From Oceanihabitans sediminis (GTDB lineage Bacteria > Bacteroidota > Bacteroidia > Flavobacteriales > Flavobacteriaceae), in NCBI RefSeq assembly GCF_003337215.1, contig NZ_QPIG01000005.1, forward strand, positions 62,001 through 126,000: DNA of 64,000 nt, given 5' to 3'. This document shows, in pieces, positions 47,659-56,464 of the stretch (its first letter is position 1; the number at the start of each line of letters is the position of its first letter). The notes beneath the pieces are model-generated. The model saw only the letters and a program-made list of their open reading frames with translations. It was not told where the DNA came from and made no database searches. Position numbers and translations under genes: made by a program.

Positions 47659-48801
47659 ATGAAAAAACACTATAACATTATTATAGCTGGTGCAGGTGGT
47701 ATTGCAGAGGCTGCTGGACTTATTTTTGCTGCATGGAGTACTGTAACACCCACTATTTACATAGGAGATCACTTATTTGAAAAGGCTGAAAACGTTGCGA
47801 AGTGGATCATGGATGGTAGCTCTAAATCCTGTCAAGTGCTTCCTTTTCACTTGGATGCCAAGTCTATTAGTAAAGAAATGGAGAGCATTTTTGAACAAGG
47901 TAATGCCTTACTCGACTGCTTACCAGGTAGCTTAGCTCCAAATATGGCTCTTATTGCAAAAACGCATAAACTGTATTATGCTAATCTTACAGAATATGTA
48001 GCAGAAACCAACGAAATAATAGATATAGCTAAAGGTGCAAATACAGGATTTGTATTACAAACTGGACTAGCCCCTGGTTATATAAATGTTTTGGCGCATC
48101 ATTTATTTCAAAACTTTTGTAAACAATATGAAGTAGATAAGGTGGACACCTTAGAATTTAAAGTTGGTGCATTAACCAAAAATGCTATTTCTCCACATTT
48201 TTATGGATTTACCTGGAGTCCTATAGGTGTAGCTACAGAATACTTAAAGGAATGTATTGTTCTTCGAGATTACAAAAAAACAACAAAACCTGCACTTTCA
48301 GAAAGGGCTCAAATTATTATTGATGGTATAAGCTATGAGGAAGATTTAACCTCAGGAGGTGCTGCTGACTTAGCAGATGCCCTGAGTGGGAAAGTAAAGC
48401 ATTTAGACTATAAAACCCTAAGACATCCCGGACATTATGCCTGGGTAGAAGAGCAATTGAAAAGTCTAAGTTCTGGTACAGATTCTATTTCTGGTTTACA
48501 AGAGATTATGCTAAGAGATATTCCGCATATAGAAGACGATCAAATTATTATTTATGCTTCTGTAGAAGGGAAAGACTCAAAAGGATTGTTACGAAGACAG
48601 GAGATCGCTAAGCAAGTGTTACCTCAAAAAATTGGCAAACACAAACTAAGAGCTATTCAAACTACGACAGCAGCTGCTTTGGTTCAAGCTATAAGTTGGT
48701 TGTTGGAAACACAAACAAAAGGCATTGTGTTACAAAGTGAGTTGGATAGCAAAATATTTTTAAATGGCGACTTTATTCGTCGTGTATATGGAAAGTTATA
48801 G
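47659..48801 (+). CDS. Saccharopine dehydrogenase-like oxidoreductase
   Basis: A 380-residue protein with an N-terminal Rossmann fold (IIIAGAGGIAEAAG, residues 6-19) and a C-terminal saccharopine-dehydrogenase-like catalytic domain (LQTGLAPGYINVLAHHLF, FKVGALTKNAISPHFYGFTWSPIGVATEYL, TLRHPGHYAW). It may act on lysine- or polyamine-type intermediates with NAD(P), but the substrate is not clear. It lies right after the tRNA scar and is followed by a terminator, so it stands as a single gene. Confidence 0.85.
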   Translation: MKKHYNIIIAGAGGIAEAAGLIFAAWSTVTPTIYIGDHLFEKAENVAKWIMDGSSKSCQVLPFHLDAKSISKEMESIFEQGNALLDCLPGSLAPNMALIAKTHKLYYANLTEYVAETNEIIDIAKGANTGFVLQTGLAPGYINVLAHHLFQNFCKQYEVDKVDTLEFKVGALTKNAISPHFYGFTWSPIGVATEYLKECIVLRDYKKTTKPALSERAQIIIDGISYEEDLTSGGAADLADALSGKVKHLDYKTLRHPGHYAWVEEQLKSLSSGTDSISGLQEIMLRDIPHIEDDQIIIYASVEGKDSKGLLRRQEIAKQVLPQKIGKHKLRAIQTTTAAALVQAISWLLETQTKGIVLQSELDSKIFLNGDFIRRVYGKL

Positions 48802-48840
48802 GGATCGTTTAGAAATTATATACTTAGACAAGACAGTAAG

Positions 48841-48869
48841 AGTCCAACAATCGTTTGTTGGACTTTTTT
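48841..48869 (+). terminator. Terminator of the saccharopine dehydrogenase-like gene
   Basis: A 10-bp perfect stem (AGTCCAACAA at 48841-48850 with 48855-48864), TCGT loop, then T run. Confidence 0.85.
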
Positions 48870-49142
48870 GTTGGCTTTTATCCATTCCTACTATAAATCC
48901 CATCAAGGCCTGATAGATTGAGCTACACACTAAGCTTAAACTCTTGAGCACCTTCTTATATTGCTTGCATAGCTATGATTTGTTAAATATACCTTGTTTA
49001 TACGAGGTTACTACGGAGTATGTATGGGTTTAATACGCTATACATACGCTATACCTATTAAGTATGTTGCTGATTTACACCATATTAACAAATACTTAAT
49101 ACAGCACCATAAAAACTATGTAAACTGTTTAAAACGTGCTTC
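48870..49142. other. Non-coding stretch of an accessory region
   Basis: No gene, RNA or clear repeat was seen; the six frames are riddled with stops. It lies in the decayed segment between the tRNA scar and the cassette-like array. Confidence 0.5.
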
Positions 49143-49469
49143 TTAATTTACCGATACTCCTCGTTGTGCCACACAAAATTATTTGTAAGCGTATTTATTA
49201 TCGATTAATAAACTTATTGGCTCTGGTAATTTATACCATAAGGTTTTAAAGAAACTCTCTTCTACATCGAAATTGACTAGCTTCGCAATAAAGTCTCTAA
49301 ACCCTTTCTTTTCTGACAGCTCGTGCTTATCCGCATCATTATTGGCACAACAGGCATTAAAGGCAATCTACAGTGTTATAAATTTTAGATCTGGATTATT
49401 GGCTTGTTCTTCTATACATTTCACCCAACTTAATGCACGGTGTAATCGGATGGGATTATTATCATCTAA
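49143..49469 (-). pseudogene. Decayed conserved hypothetical gene
   Basis: Reading the minus strand from 49469, a frame gives LDDNNPIRLHRALSWVKCIEEQ, then an amber stop where the family has Trp (LWIAFNA), then IAFNACCANNDADKHEL…KKGFRDFIAKLVNFDV and …TLWYKLPEPISLLIDNKYAYK, then an ochre stop and FCVAQRGVSVN. The pattern matches a widespread family of about 200-residue hypothetical proteins (HRALxWxKxAEEq … LWIAFNAxY … LLWxxFSGPIRxLLxNkYVFxPFW), which I recall but cannot name. Two in-frame stops show it is dead. Confidence 0.7.
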
Positions 49470-49664
49470 TTATCAGAGACGGCTTTTAGTTTAGGTTTTA
49501 AAAGTGTGGGTTTAATAATCTGTATATCATGGACAGTATTATTCGTATTTCAATTTATATTCTCGCCTAGTGGTAAAAACATAGAGTTTAAATATTGAAA
49601 CAAACTATATTTTATAACTAAAGTATTAGCAGATATAATTTTAAATTTCTATAATTTTAATTAA

Positions 49665-49808
49665 AAAGCAGGGTGTGAAGATCTAAAAAAAATCCTTAAA
49701 AGACTTCATCTAGTTAAAAACCTTCCAGTAAACAGTCAAGGTACACTCCCCTATTTTGATTTAGAAACCAAAGAGATAACTTTCTCTTTTTTTCCTTTAA
49801 ATAAATAA
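49665..49808 (+). pseudogene. Possible C-terminal gene remnant
   Basis: An open frame of 47 codons after a TAA, without an ATG, ending at TAA 49806-49808. It reads KAGCEDLKKILKRLHLVKN…GTLPYFDLETKEITFSFF, which has protein-like composition. It may be the tail of a lost gene. The family is not recognised. The surrounding 49470-49924 shows nothing else. Confidence 0.3.
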
Positions 49809-49981
49809 GTACAAAACACTTTTCTATTAAAATTTCTTAATTCAAATTATAGGAATTTTAATACAGAATAGATATATTTAATGTCTTATTTTAAGAATAA
49901 ACTCCAAAGTAGGTTTACTCTATTGTTGTGGTTAATTTACTACCAAAATCAAAATTTTAACTAACCTTAAAACCCAACGGT

Positions 49982-51550
49982 ATGAAGAAACAAAAACTAA
50001 AAAACTACCTAAAACTTGGAATTCTACTCTTCGGGGTTTCCATTTTTTTTATTGCTTGCCAAAAAGAAGAGCTATACCAGCAAGATGCAATAACCACAAC
50101 GGAAACGTCTTATAAAGTTATTTCACTAAACGAAATAGAAAAATTAAAACCTGTAGTAAATAATATAAAACAGGTTAAACCTAAAATTGCTGCTCTTAAC
50201 CGTAATTTTAGTTCCTTCCTTCCTTTAGAAAATATTGATACTTCTAAAGTTATACAATACACTAACGAAACGGGGTTTTCTACCTATACTTTTAAGATTG
50301 AAAGTGAACAACCTAACACTATTAATTTTGAAAACTTACATCTATTAGAAACCGACCAAGGTTATATTGGATATATTTTAAGTTATGAGCCAGATGAAAT
50401 TTGGTATAATGATGTAGATAACTTTACACCCGAAGGAGATCATGTGTTTAATTTGAAAACTTACCAAGGTTATATTACTAAATACTCCTTGGAAAGAGAG
50501 GTAATTTGGAGTAATAACCCAAATGTTCAAAACAATATAGCTTCCAGAACCACAACCCTATGCACTATTAGTATTGTGGAAGAATGTTGTCATAAATATT
50601 CAGGTAACCCAACAGGTGCTTGTCACCCGAGAGGACCTAGATGTAATGGGCCATTTAATACCGTAAATGTAGAAACATGTATAACATTGCCGGGAGGCGG
50701 CTCAAATACAGGTAATGAAGGAGAAGGAAATTATGGTGGTGGCAGTAATACTAACGAAGACGACTGCCAAACCTCTGGTACAAATATTCTAGATGGTCAA
50801 CCTATAGCTGGTATTAATTGAGATTGTGCACCTAATATAGTTGCTGGTGTTAAACCACCTGTAGAACCACAAGAAGAAAATGGTTGCGAAACTTTAAAAA
50901 ATCTTGCCAAAACAGATTCTTTAAGTGTTAACATAAAACCTATTATTGATAATTTAAAAACTAAAACTGCTTTAGATAAAGAGTATTCAATAAGTTTTGC
51001 TAAAGAATATAATTATGATCTTTATAGCTATGCAGACCCAGAAGGCATTAGAGAAGGGCCTAATAAGTTAAACTCCTGGACAAGAATTGGGCCTAATTGG
51101 TTTGGGCAAGCACATACACATCCAAGCGGTTCACACCCAATGTATACTTGGAGAGATATTAAAACGCTTAACTCACTTTATACTAATATAAATGAATATT
51201 ACGACAAAACAAGTGCTTTTATTATTATTGTTAACGATGATGGTACGGTTTATGCAATTATGGTAGATAATCAAAACGTATTATACCAAGCATTGCAAGA
51301 TGATTTAAATGCGACTGAAGGAGAAGATGAGGAAGAAAAAGCGGATAATTTGAATGAAAAACTCAAAAAAGATTATGATAAAGAAGTAACTAATGGTAAT
51401 AGTGATTTAGAACGTGTCTTTTTAAAAAAGTTTAAAGATTATGGTATTTCCTTATATAAAGCATCAAATAACTCCATGGAAAATTGGGATAAACTTAAAC
51501 TTCCCGACAACACACCAAATCCTGAAGTAGAACACCAACCTTGTAACTAA
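49982..51550 (+). pseudogene. Lipoprotein with C-terminal JAMM-like peptidase domain, copy 1 (in-frame TGA)
   Basis: The frame runs for 522 codons except for a TGA at 50819-50821 (codon 280), where the second copy has Gly. A lipobox (FFIAC) is followed by a conserved domain of about 200 residues, a Gly/Asn-rich linker (about 235-260), a DCQTSG…LDGQPIAGI stretch and, after the stop, a C-terminal domain. There H378-T-H380-P with T389 and D392 fits the JAMM pattern HxHP-x7-[ST]-x2-D, and a Glu about 45 residues earlier could complete it. Ending …EHQPCN. If the TGA is real, only a 279-residue lipoprotein without the peptidase part is made. It heads a unit with a DUF6705-type gene. Confidence 0.7.
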
Positions 51551-51561
51551 AACATAAAACA

Positions 51562-52161
51562 ATGAAACATATAATAATAACATTAATATTAGCCTGCTTT
51601 TTTAGCAATATAAGTATAGCACAAAGTCCAATATATCCGTCACAAGATTGGTCTGACGAACAGACAAACGCTTACTATAAAGATTTAGATAATGAAATGA
51701 ATGCTTTTGAAGGCACTTGGCTTTACACAAATGGTAATACATCACTAAAAATGGTACTTGAAAAACAAGAAATGTATTTCAATGGTAAATATTACAAAGA
51801 TATAATAATTGGTGAATACCAGTACATAGAAAATGGTGTTGAACTCATTAATACGCTGGACGATTTGAGTTTAGATTTAGGCTACAGCCACAAAATTAAG
51901 GGTTCAAGTTTTGTAAAAACATGTATATACGTTTCTGTAAGCGATTGCATTGAAGGCGAAGTTGTACTAAAAATATCAATAAGAGACGCCATTACAGGAC
52001 ATCATTTTGGACAAACCCAATTAATTAAAAGAACCATAGATGGTCAAGAAACTTTAAAAGCATTTATGGCTTTTAACTACTATGGTGATTATGATGAAAC
52101 TGGTATTGCACCATCACCAACAATGCCTTGGCAACAAGAATATACATTTATTAAACAATAA
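51562..52161 (+). CDS. DUF6705-type exported protein, copy 1
   Basis: A 199-residue exported protein with a signal peptide ending …SIA|Q. The mature part has FEGTWLYTNGNTSLKMVLEKQ and YYKDIIIGEYQYIENGVELINTL, which is the pattern of the flavobacterial DUF6705 family as I remember it. It is beta-rich, perhaps lipocalin-like, and has no known function. It starts 11 bp after the JAMM-lipoprotein gene and is likely co-expressed, so it may be its partner or inhibitor (inference). Confidence 0.7.
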   Translation: MKHIIITLILACFFSNISIAQSPIYPSQDWSDEQTNAYYKDLDNEMNAFEGTWLYTNGNTSLKMVLEKQEMYFNGKYYKDIIIGEYQYIENGVELINTLDDLSLDLGYSHKIKGSSFVKTCIYVSVSDCIEGEVVLKISIRDAITGHHFGQTQLIKRTIDGQETLKAFMAFNYYGDYDETGIAPSPTMPWQQEYTFIKQ

Positions 52162-52166
52162 AAACT

Positions 52167-52302
52167 AACCACAACCACGTATATAAAAAATAGCAGTTAA
52201 GTATCAAACTCAAAGTTTATTTCTTTTCTGCTATCCTTGTTTTTAATCCGAAAATCAGCACGTATAAATCTGCTACATTTTATATACAAAACCGTTGTGG
52301 TT
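52167..52302 (+). repeat. attC-like inverted repeat ending unit 1
   Basis: Outer arms AACCACAAC (52167-52175) and GTTGTGGTT (52294-52302) pair perfectly. Inner arms at 52179-52196 and 52270-52287 pair at 16 of 18 positions. About 70 bases lie between. The outer arm is also complementary to the start of unit 1 itself (GTTGTGGTT at 49925-49933). This is the layout of an integron attC site, although the terminal boxes do not match the strict GTTRRRY consensus. Confidence 0.75.
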
Positions 52303-52350
52303 AATTTACCACGAAAATCAAAATTTTAACTAACCTTAAAACCCAACGGT

Positions 52351-53876
52351 ATGAAGAAAAAAAAATTAAAAAACTACCTAAAACTTGGAATTCTACTCTT
52401 CGGGGTTTCCATTTTTTTTATTGCTTGTCAAAAAGAAGAATTTAATGTTATTGAAAATGTTAAAAATACAACTACATCATACAAAGTTGTATCATTAAAT
52501 CAATTAACAAAGCTAAAGCCTATTATAGAAAATGTAAAACATATTAAACCTAAATCTGATATCTTATCAAGATGATTTAATGATTTCCTACCTCTTGAAA
52601 ATATCGACACCACAAAAGTTATACAATATACAAACGAAACAGGATTTTCTACATACACTTTTAATATTGAAAAAGAAGACCAAAACACTATTAATTTTGA
52701 AAACCTATATCTTTTAGAAACACACCAAGGTTATATTGGATATATACTAATGTATGAGCCCGATTTAGAGTGGTATAACAATAATCTTATATTTCAACAT
52801 GGAGAATTTGCACTACTTATGGATAATTATCAAGGTAATATTACAAAGCTAACCCTTGAAAGAGAACTTATTTGGTCGACTAAAAATAATACATCATCAA
52901 GATCAAATACAGAGGCAGAGTGTACAATATCCGTCTATCAATATTGTAGTTGTAATACTCCTACACATACTTATGATAATTTAGGTAACTGTTCTTGTGT
53001 AGATACTATTCAAATAAGAAACTGTCCTTCAGGCGGAGGCGGTGGCGGTGGAGGCGGTGGCTCCTCTAATAATAATGAAGACGACTGTCAAACCTCTGGT
53101 ACAATTATTCTAGATGGGCAACCTATAGCAGGTATTGGTGGCGATTGTGCTCCTAATGTTGAAGTTGCTGTCAACCCTTCTGTTGATGACGAAAAAGAAT
53201 GTAAAAAAATTGAAAACCTCTTTTTAAATAACCGAACAATCAAAACCAAAATTCAAACTCTAGCAACAAAAGTAACAGATAATATAGAGCATTCACACTC
53301 CTTTCATGAAGGTGGTAGCGAGTATCAAAAAACTAGTGTTTTTGGAAGTGGTGGTATTGATTATCCTGAATATGCTTCAAAGTACAAATCACTTGCCCAT
53401 ACACATGATAGTTATGGTGAAGATGGTTCAGGAACACAATCCGTATTTTCTATGGCAGATTTACAAGTATTCGCCAAGTTAGCCTATTTTAATAAACTAG
53501 ATTCTGGCACATTTGTTGCTTTTTTTAGCTACTAATGATGGTACTAAATACGCTTTAACAATTAATAATAAACAAAAATTAATTGATCTGTTTTTTAATT
53601 ATATTAATGCTTCTTTAACAACTACAAATGCCTTAAAATTTTCACAATCAAGAATTAAAGTAGAATCTTTATTTAAAAAATATTTTGACAAAGACAATCC
53701 TGATGCAAAATTAAAAGTAAATAGCAATGATGCAGAAACCGATTTAAAGGAGTTTTTAAAATTTTATAGGTGAAGCTGACCTTGGTATTACTTTATTCGA
53801 AAGTACAGATAACTTTAACTCTTTTAAAAAAGTAGATGTAAAAAATAATACGGTAGAAAGAGAACCGTGCAACTAA
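52351..53876 (+). pseudogene. JAMM-like lipoprotein gene, copy 2, with stop and two frameshifts
   Basis: The first 24 residues and the leader nearly equal copy 1. Lesions: a TGA at 52573-52575 (copy 1 has a sense codon), an extra T in the T7 run at 53520-53526, and an extra T in the AAAATTTTATAGG run near 53763. Repairing them restores a frame ending …EREPCN, like copy 1. The Gly-rich linker is a pure run of Gly, and the JAMM-like region reads LAHTHDSYGEDG…FSMADL, so the P of HxHP is lost. The gene is dead as read, or the calls are wrong. Confidence 0.8.
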
Positions 53877-53888
53877 AAACAAACAATT

Positions 53889-54392
53889 ATGAAAACTTTA
53901 TTATATTCAATTATATTTTTATCCTTCAGTGCTATTTCGTTTGGGCAAAATTCTAATTTAAATCCATTTGTAGGAAACTGGGAATGGATTAATGGCAATG
54001 AAACCTTTAAAGTAGAACTTTTCAAAGCTCGAAGCTCTGAAGGCGAAGTTATTAAAGGTCACTATATATTAATTAATAACGTAACTAACGATGTTATTTA
54101 TAAATCTAACAAATTATTGCTACCAGAAATTGATTACTATTATGGCCATGCTATATATTTAGGTTCAAGTGATCCTACATATATATCTGGAAGTGTCGAT
54201 GATAATGTGCTTTTTAGTGGTGATGGCAACTATGCGGTTAAATTAGGACAACTAAAATTTACATTACAAAACACTTGCCCTACTTGCCCAACAACTGCCA
54301 CATGGAAAGTTTCTCGTTTACCAGGTGGACAAGTGGGATTACCGCAGACATTTACTATTCCAACAGATATAGTTCTTACTAAAATAGATTAA
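53889..54392 (+). CDS. DUF6705-type exported protein, copy 2
   Basis: A 167-residue exported protein with a signal peptide ending …SFG|Q. It begins LNPFVGNWEWINGNETFKVELFK, the same N-terminal pattern as copy 1, but the rest has diverged strongly. It has two Cys in NTCPTCPTTATW. It starts 12 bp after the second lipoprotein gene. The frame is intact although its upstream partner is broken. Confidence 0.7.
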   Translation: MKTLLYSIIFLSFSAISFGQNSNLNPFVGNWEWINGNETFKVELFKARSSEGEVIKGHYILINNVTNDVIYKSNKLLLPEIDYYYGHAIYLGSSDPTYISGSVDDNVLFSGDGNYAVKLGQLKFTLQNTCPTCPTTATWKVSRLPGGQVGLPQTFTIPTDIVLTKID

Positions 54393-54399
54393 AAAAACT

Positions 54400-54535
54400 A
54401 ACCATAACCACGTATATAAAAAATAGCAGTTAAGAGCTAAACTTAAAGTTTAATTCTTCTCTGCTATCTTTGTTTTTAAACTGATAAGTTGCACAAATCA
54501 ATCTGCTACATTTCATATACAAGACCGTTAGTATT
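54400..54535 (+). repeat. attC-like inverted repeat ending unit 2
   Basis: Near-copy of the first repeat: AACCATAAC (54400-54408), inner arms at 54411-54429 and 54503-54520, and GTTAGTATT (54527-54535) at the right end. The left arm pairs better with the start of its own unit (GTTGTGGTT, 8 of 9) than with its present right neighbour (6 of 9), as expected if the right end belongs to the next inserted unit. Confidence 0.75.
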
Positions 54536-54640
54536 AATTAAATGAGCATATGTATAAATAACATTTTGAATAAAATTACGCAACCTTTTTATGTTTTTCC
54601 GACTATAAAATAAAAGCATTAATTAAAATTTAAAAAAATC

Positions 54641-55342
54641 ATGAAAAACCTTTCCTCTTATTTACTGTTTTGTATTCTTATAATATTGACAACTTCTTGT
54701 GAAAATGATGATGATGAAGTGTTAAATGAAGAACAAGAAAAACTAATTAAAATTACTGAAAAAATTTTTGATGATAATATATTAATTTCTAATACTAGTA
54801 TTAATTACACGTATGGAAGTAATAATTATGTGACAACAGAACTTTCTTCCTCAGGAGCTGAAAAACACTATTATTACAATGATGACAACCAACTAACAAA
54901 TTATCAAACTATTGATAATGGAACATTATCTGATTATGAATTTGAGTATAATATTGATGGACTTATAATTAATAAGTTGGATTCAAATGATAATATAATA
55001 TATTATTACCAGTACAATAGCTTTCAACAGTTAATTAATGTTAATGATGTTCTTTCACTTACATATTCCAATGACGGAAATATAGCTACTAAAACAGATT
55101 CGAATGGAAATGTTGATTCTTATGAATATGATAATAAAAATAACCCGTATAAATTATTATTTCCTGAGTCAGTTTCAAAAATAAATTTTTGGAACAATAA
55201 TAATATTATATCTGAAAATCAAACAGATTATACCATTGAATACATATAAAATAATAATGATTATCCTACTAATTCTATTTTAACAGCAACAACTTCAAAT
55301 GGAAATATCTTGAAACAAATAAGAGAATATTTTTACGAATAA
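54641..55342 (+). pseudogene. Lipoprotein with YD-like repeats, in-frame stop near the end
   Basis: A lipoprotein (lipobox LTTSC) with Tyr/Asp-rich repeats (YYYNDDNQLTNYQ, YEFEYNIDGLI, YYYQYNSFQQL, YEYDNKNNPYKL), a pattern like the YD repeats of RHS-type surface proteins. A TAA at 55247-55249 interrupts it, but the same frame continues in family style (NNNDYPTNSILTATTSNGN…EYFYE) up to 55342. A single TAT-to-TAA change explains this. If the stop is real the protein loses about 31 residues. Confidence 0.7.
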
Positions 55343-55644
55343 TAGAAATTATGCTAACAAAGTACTGTGGTAAAAAGCAAGTAAAAAAGCATTCATTTTT
55401 TTACCATAGTACTTCTGTAACTATCCTCCTATTTCATTCCATATTTTACAACAACAAAAGCATATTACAACAACTCAAAAACAAACAAAAAGCTACCCCA
55501 CTTAAATACCATATACTTCAAAAAGAAAATTCCCACAATTAAATATTTTAATTATATTTGAATCCCCCCTCTTCTCCAATAATATCCATATTTAGGAATA
55601 AATTCCCTAGAGAGTTTTCACCATTCTTGTAGCACATTTGCGAA
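55343..55644. other. Intergenic region with repeat and a weak promoter
   Basis: It holds the first copy of the second repeat family (55352-55427) and a TATATTTG box at 55553-55560, the likely -7 box of the 55645 gene (no good upstream box). A 63-codon frame starting at 55351 lies inside the repeat and is probably not a gene. Confidence 0.5.
55352..55427 (+). repeat. Second hairpin repeat family, copy 1
   Basis: Starts CTAACAAAGTACTGTGGTAA; the arm AAGTACTGTGGTAAAAA pairs with TTTTTACCATAGTACTT further right, so it folds into a long hairpin. A related copy lies at 56252-56322. Both sit right at the 3' end of unrelated genes. Confidence 0.7.
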
Positions 55645-56277
55645 ATGAAGAAACGTAAGACATATTTAAGCTATATTTTAGTAATTGGAATTGTACTAAT
55701 AGTGAATTTTATAGATAAGGTTGAGTTTTTTAAACCTGTAAAATATTATATAGCTGTAATATGGTTTCCAATAATCATCTGGGAGATAATTGAAAAAATA
55801 AATTATAGAAACGGAAAAGAACCCAATATTTTAAGGATACGTACAAACAATGATGATTATAACAGAGTATTCCCATTTATTTTTGGTACCATTCTAATTC
55901 TCACTGGGTATTTTGCTCTGAATAATGATGAATCTGAAAAAATTCTATTATACTCAATAATAATCACAGGAATATTATACTTTTTTTCAGGTTTTATGTT
56001 CGTACCAACTGGAATTATTGAATATAAAAAGCAAAAATTAAGCTTTGCTAATGGTAACAATAAACATACAATCGAAATTGACAAAATAGATAGTATAGAG
56101 TTAAAATCTAGTGATATAATAGTAACTGATATAAATCAAAAAGCACATTACGTACATTTTATGAACTTGATTGAATCTGATTACCAAAAAATATCTGAAT
56201 TCTTGAATAATAGAATCGGAAATAAAATAGAAATTAAAAACTACCCACAACAAAGTACTGTGGTAAAAAGTAAGTAA
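55645..56277 (+). CDS. Membrane protein of unknown function with PH-like tail
   Basis: A 210-residue protein with four predicted membrane segments (about 8-24, 33-48, 75-92 and 99-118). The C-terminal part (GIIEYKKQKLSFANGNNKHTIEIDKIDSIELKSSDIIVTD) looks like a small PH-type beta domain. The reading frame runs into the second hairpin repeat, so its last 7 or so residues (QQSTVVKSK) are encoded by the repeat. It has no recognised function. Confidence 0.6.
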   Translation: MKKRKTYLSYILVIGIVLIVNFIDKVEFFKPVKYYIAVIWFPIIIWEIIEKINYRNGKEPNILRIRTNNDDYNRVFPFIFGTILILTGYFALNNDESEKILLYSIIITGILYFFSGFMFVPTGIIEYKKQKLSFANGNNKHTIEIDKIDSIELKSSDIIVTDINQKAHYVHFMNLIESDYQKISEFLNNRIGNKIEIKNYPQQSTVVKSK

Positions 56278-56322
56278 AATGCACTAATTTTTCTTCAAGG
56301 TGCTTTTGTAAGTATCCTTACA
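56252..56322 (+). repeat. Second hairpin repeat family, copy 2
   Basis: CAACAAAGTACTGTGGTAA and the following bases match copy 1 closely at the left, while the right half has diverged (AAAATGCACT pairs with AAGGTGCTTTT). It overlaps the 3' end of the 55645 gene. Confidence 0.65.
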
Positions 56323-56464
56323 TATTAGTCTCAATTTACTAATTTTTAAATCTTAGTATAACAACTAATTTGCTACAGCTATTAACCCTAGTTTTAACTA
56401 TAAACCTTAACAATTAATCAATCTAAATCTATCACAAAAACCTAATCAGCAAAGCATTAAACAA

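Noticed and set aside
49273-49494. A plus-strand frame of 73 codons opposite the decayed gene
   Set aside because: The minus strand carries clear protein-family similarity despite its stops; the plus frame is its shadow.
50819-50821. TGA as a selenocysteine codon in the JAMM lipoprotein
   Set aside because: No SECIS-like hairpin was recognised after the codon, the paralogue has Gly there, and other lesions are present nearby; decay is simpler.
55351-55542. A 63-codon frame starting in the second hairpin repeat
   Set aside because: It is largely repeat sequence with low-complexity Lys/Asn/Ser composition; no family pattern and no ribosome-binding context.
49925-56330. CRISPR array
   Set aside because: The repeats are few, long (70-136 bp), and separated by whole genes; there are no short regular spacers and no cas genes.
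47659-56464. Integrase or transposase gene for the accessory region
   Set aside because: No tyrosine or serine recombinase, IntI or transposase motif was found in any frame; mobility is inferred only from the repeats.
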